Positions 63,730-64,000 of a stretch of 64,000 nucleotides of DNA are shown here, piece by piece (the stretch's first letter is position 1; the number at the start of each line of letters is the position of its first letter). Source of the stretch: Thalassospira sp. ER-Se-21-Dark (lineage in GTDB: Bacteria; Pseudomonadota; Alphaproteobacteria; Rhodospirillales; Thalassospiraceae); contig NZ_VDEZ01000003.1 of the NCBI RefSeq assembly GCF_017922435.1, forward strand, positions 1 through 64,000, given 5' to 3'. A program made the position numbers and the translations under genes. The notes beneath the pieces are model-generated. The model saw only the letters and a program-made list of their open reading frames with translations, made no database searches and was not told where the DNA came from.

Positions 63730-64000
63730 ATGGAAGATCTGTTTCTTCCGGGAATTGCCCTGACCATCCTGATCGGAATCGCTTATATAACCGGCCGCTT
63801 GGCCGATGGGGCACATGAACGCGCGCTCAGACGCGACGAAGCATTACTGCCCCATCAATATCTTGATTCCGGGGATGCAGTTCCCGATGACATCACGTTG
63901 CATGACAGCAAACTGGTGACCGGCAAGGTCGTCATTGCCGAAGACCGTTTTCGCAATCTTCTGGCCCGCCTGCGCATTTTCGTCGGCGGTCGACTGGCTG
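63730..64000 (+). CDS. Membrane-anchored YbjQ-like protein (3' end outside window)
   Basis: The first 90 codons are present. A hydrophobic segment at about 6-22 (PGIALTILIGIAYITG) suggests an N-terminal membrane anchor. The rest, with LARLRIFVGGRLA, resembles the YbjQ strand that follows the loop in the preceding gene. A soluble plus an anchored YbjQ pair is a known arrangement. It is truncated by the window edge. Confidence 0.7.
   Translation, partial: MEDLFLPGIALTILIGIAYITGRLADGAHERALRRDEALLPHQYLDSGDAVPDDITLHDSKLVTGKVVIAEDRFRNLLARLRIFVGGRLA

Overview
The window looks like chromosomal DNA of a motile, probably marine alphaproteobacterium of the Rhodospirillales, most reminiscent of Thalassospira. 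That is an inference from gene content: a CtrA/ChpT phosphorelay, FlbD, GANTC (CcrM-type) sites in promoters, alphaproteobacterial-style CheA/CheB/CheR, and moderately high G+C. It has not been checked against a database. No rRNA, tRNA, CRISPR array, prophage or insertion sequence was recognised.

Region 1 (1-21602, all +) is a large flagellar block. It starts with the tail of one flagellin gene, followed by a second flagellin, flaG, fliD, fliS, a FliK hook-length protein, flgD and flgE. A second transcription unit holds fliF, fliH, fliN, a MotA-type stator gene, flbD, flhA, flhF, flhG, a second FliK-like gene and a small protein resembling the QueF/T-fold family without its catalytic cysteine. 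Three good sigma-54 (-24/-12) promoters lie upstream of flagellin, fliD and fliK-flgD-flgE. None was found upstream of the fliF unit, which encodes the sigma-54 activator FlbD. This fits a Caulobacter-like hierarchy: CtrA/housekeeping control of the early fliF unit, then FlbD plus sigma-54 for hook, cap and filament. fliG is absent from its usual place between fliF and fliH.

Region 2 (21607-31883) holds a 2-oxoglutarate/Fe(II) oxygenase, a YnjBCD-type ABC importer, a TerC-family membrane protein, a YbaK-type deacylase, a lipoprotein, the export genes fliI-fliJ and, divergently, the cell-cycle/motility regulator ctrA. The fliI-ctrA intergenic region carries three GANTC sites in 61 bp, two of them in a perfect inverted repeat. 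A membrane methyltransferase follows.

Region 3 (31938-39457, all -) is chemotaxis: chpT, cheA (with a C-terminal receiver), cheW, cheY, cheB and cheR. CheB, CheR, FliH, FliI and FlbD carry unusually long low-complexity segments. CtrA and its phosphotransferase ChpT thus both sit within the motility locus.

Region 4 (39740-64000) is mostly housekeeping and metabolism: a DUF3553 protein, moaA, an AT-rich orphan membrane gene that looks acquired, a GIY-YIG/DUF123 gene, bolA-rarD-grxD, an MscS channel, rpsD, trmJ, cimA, a DsbA-family oxidoreductase, LysE and MFS transporters, a Tat-exported aldo/keto reductase divergent from merR plus a carboxymuconolactone-decarboxylase-like gene, the nadE-gltX-cysS run, and two YbjQ-type genes, the last cut by the window end.
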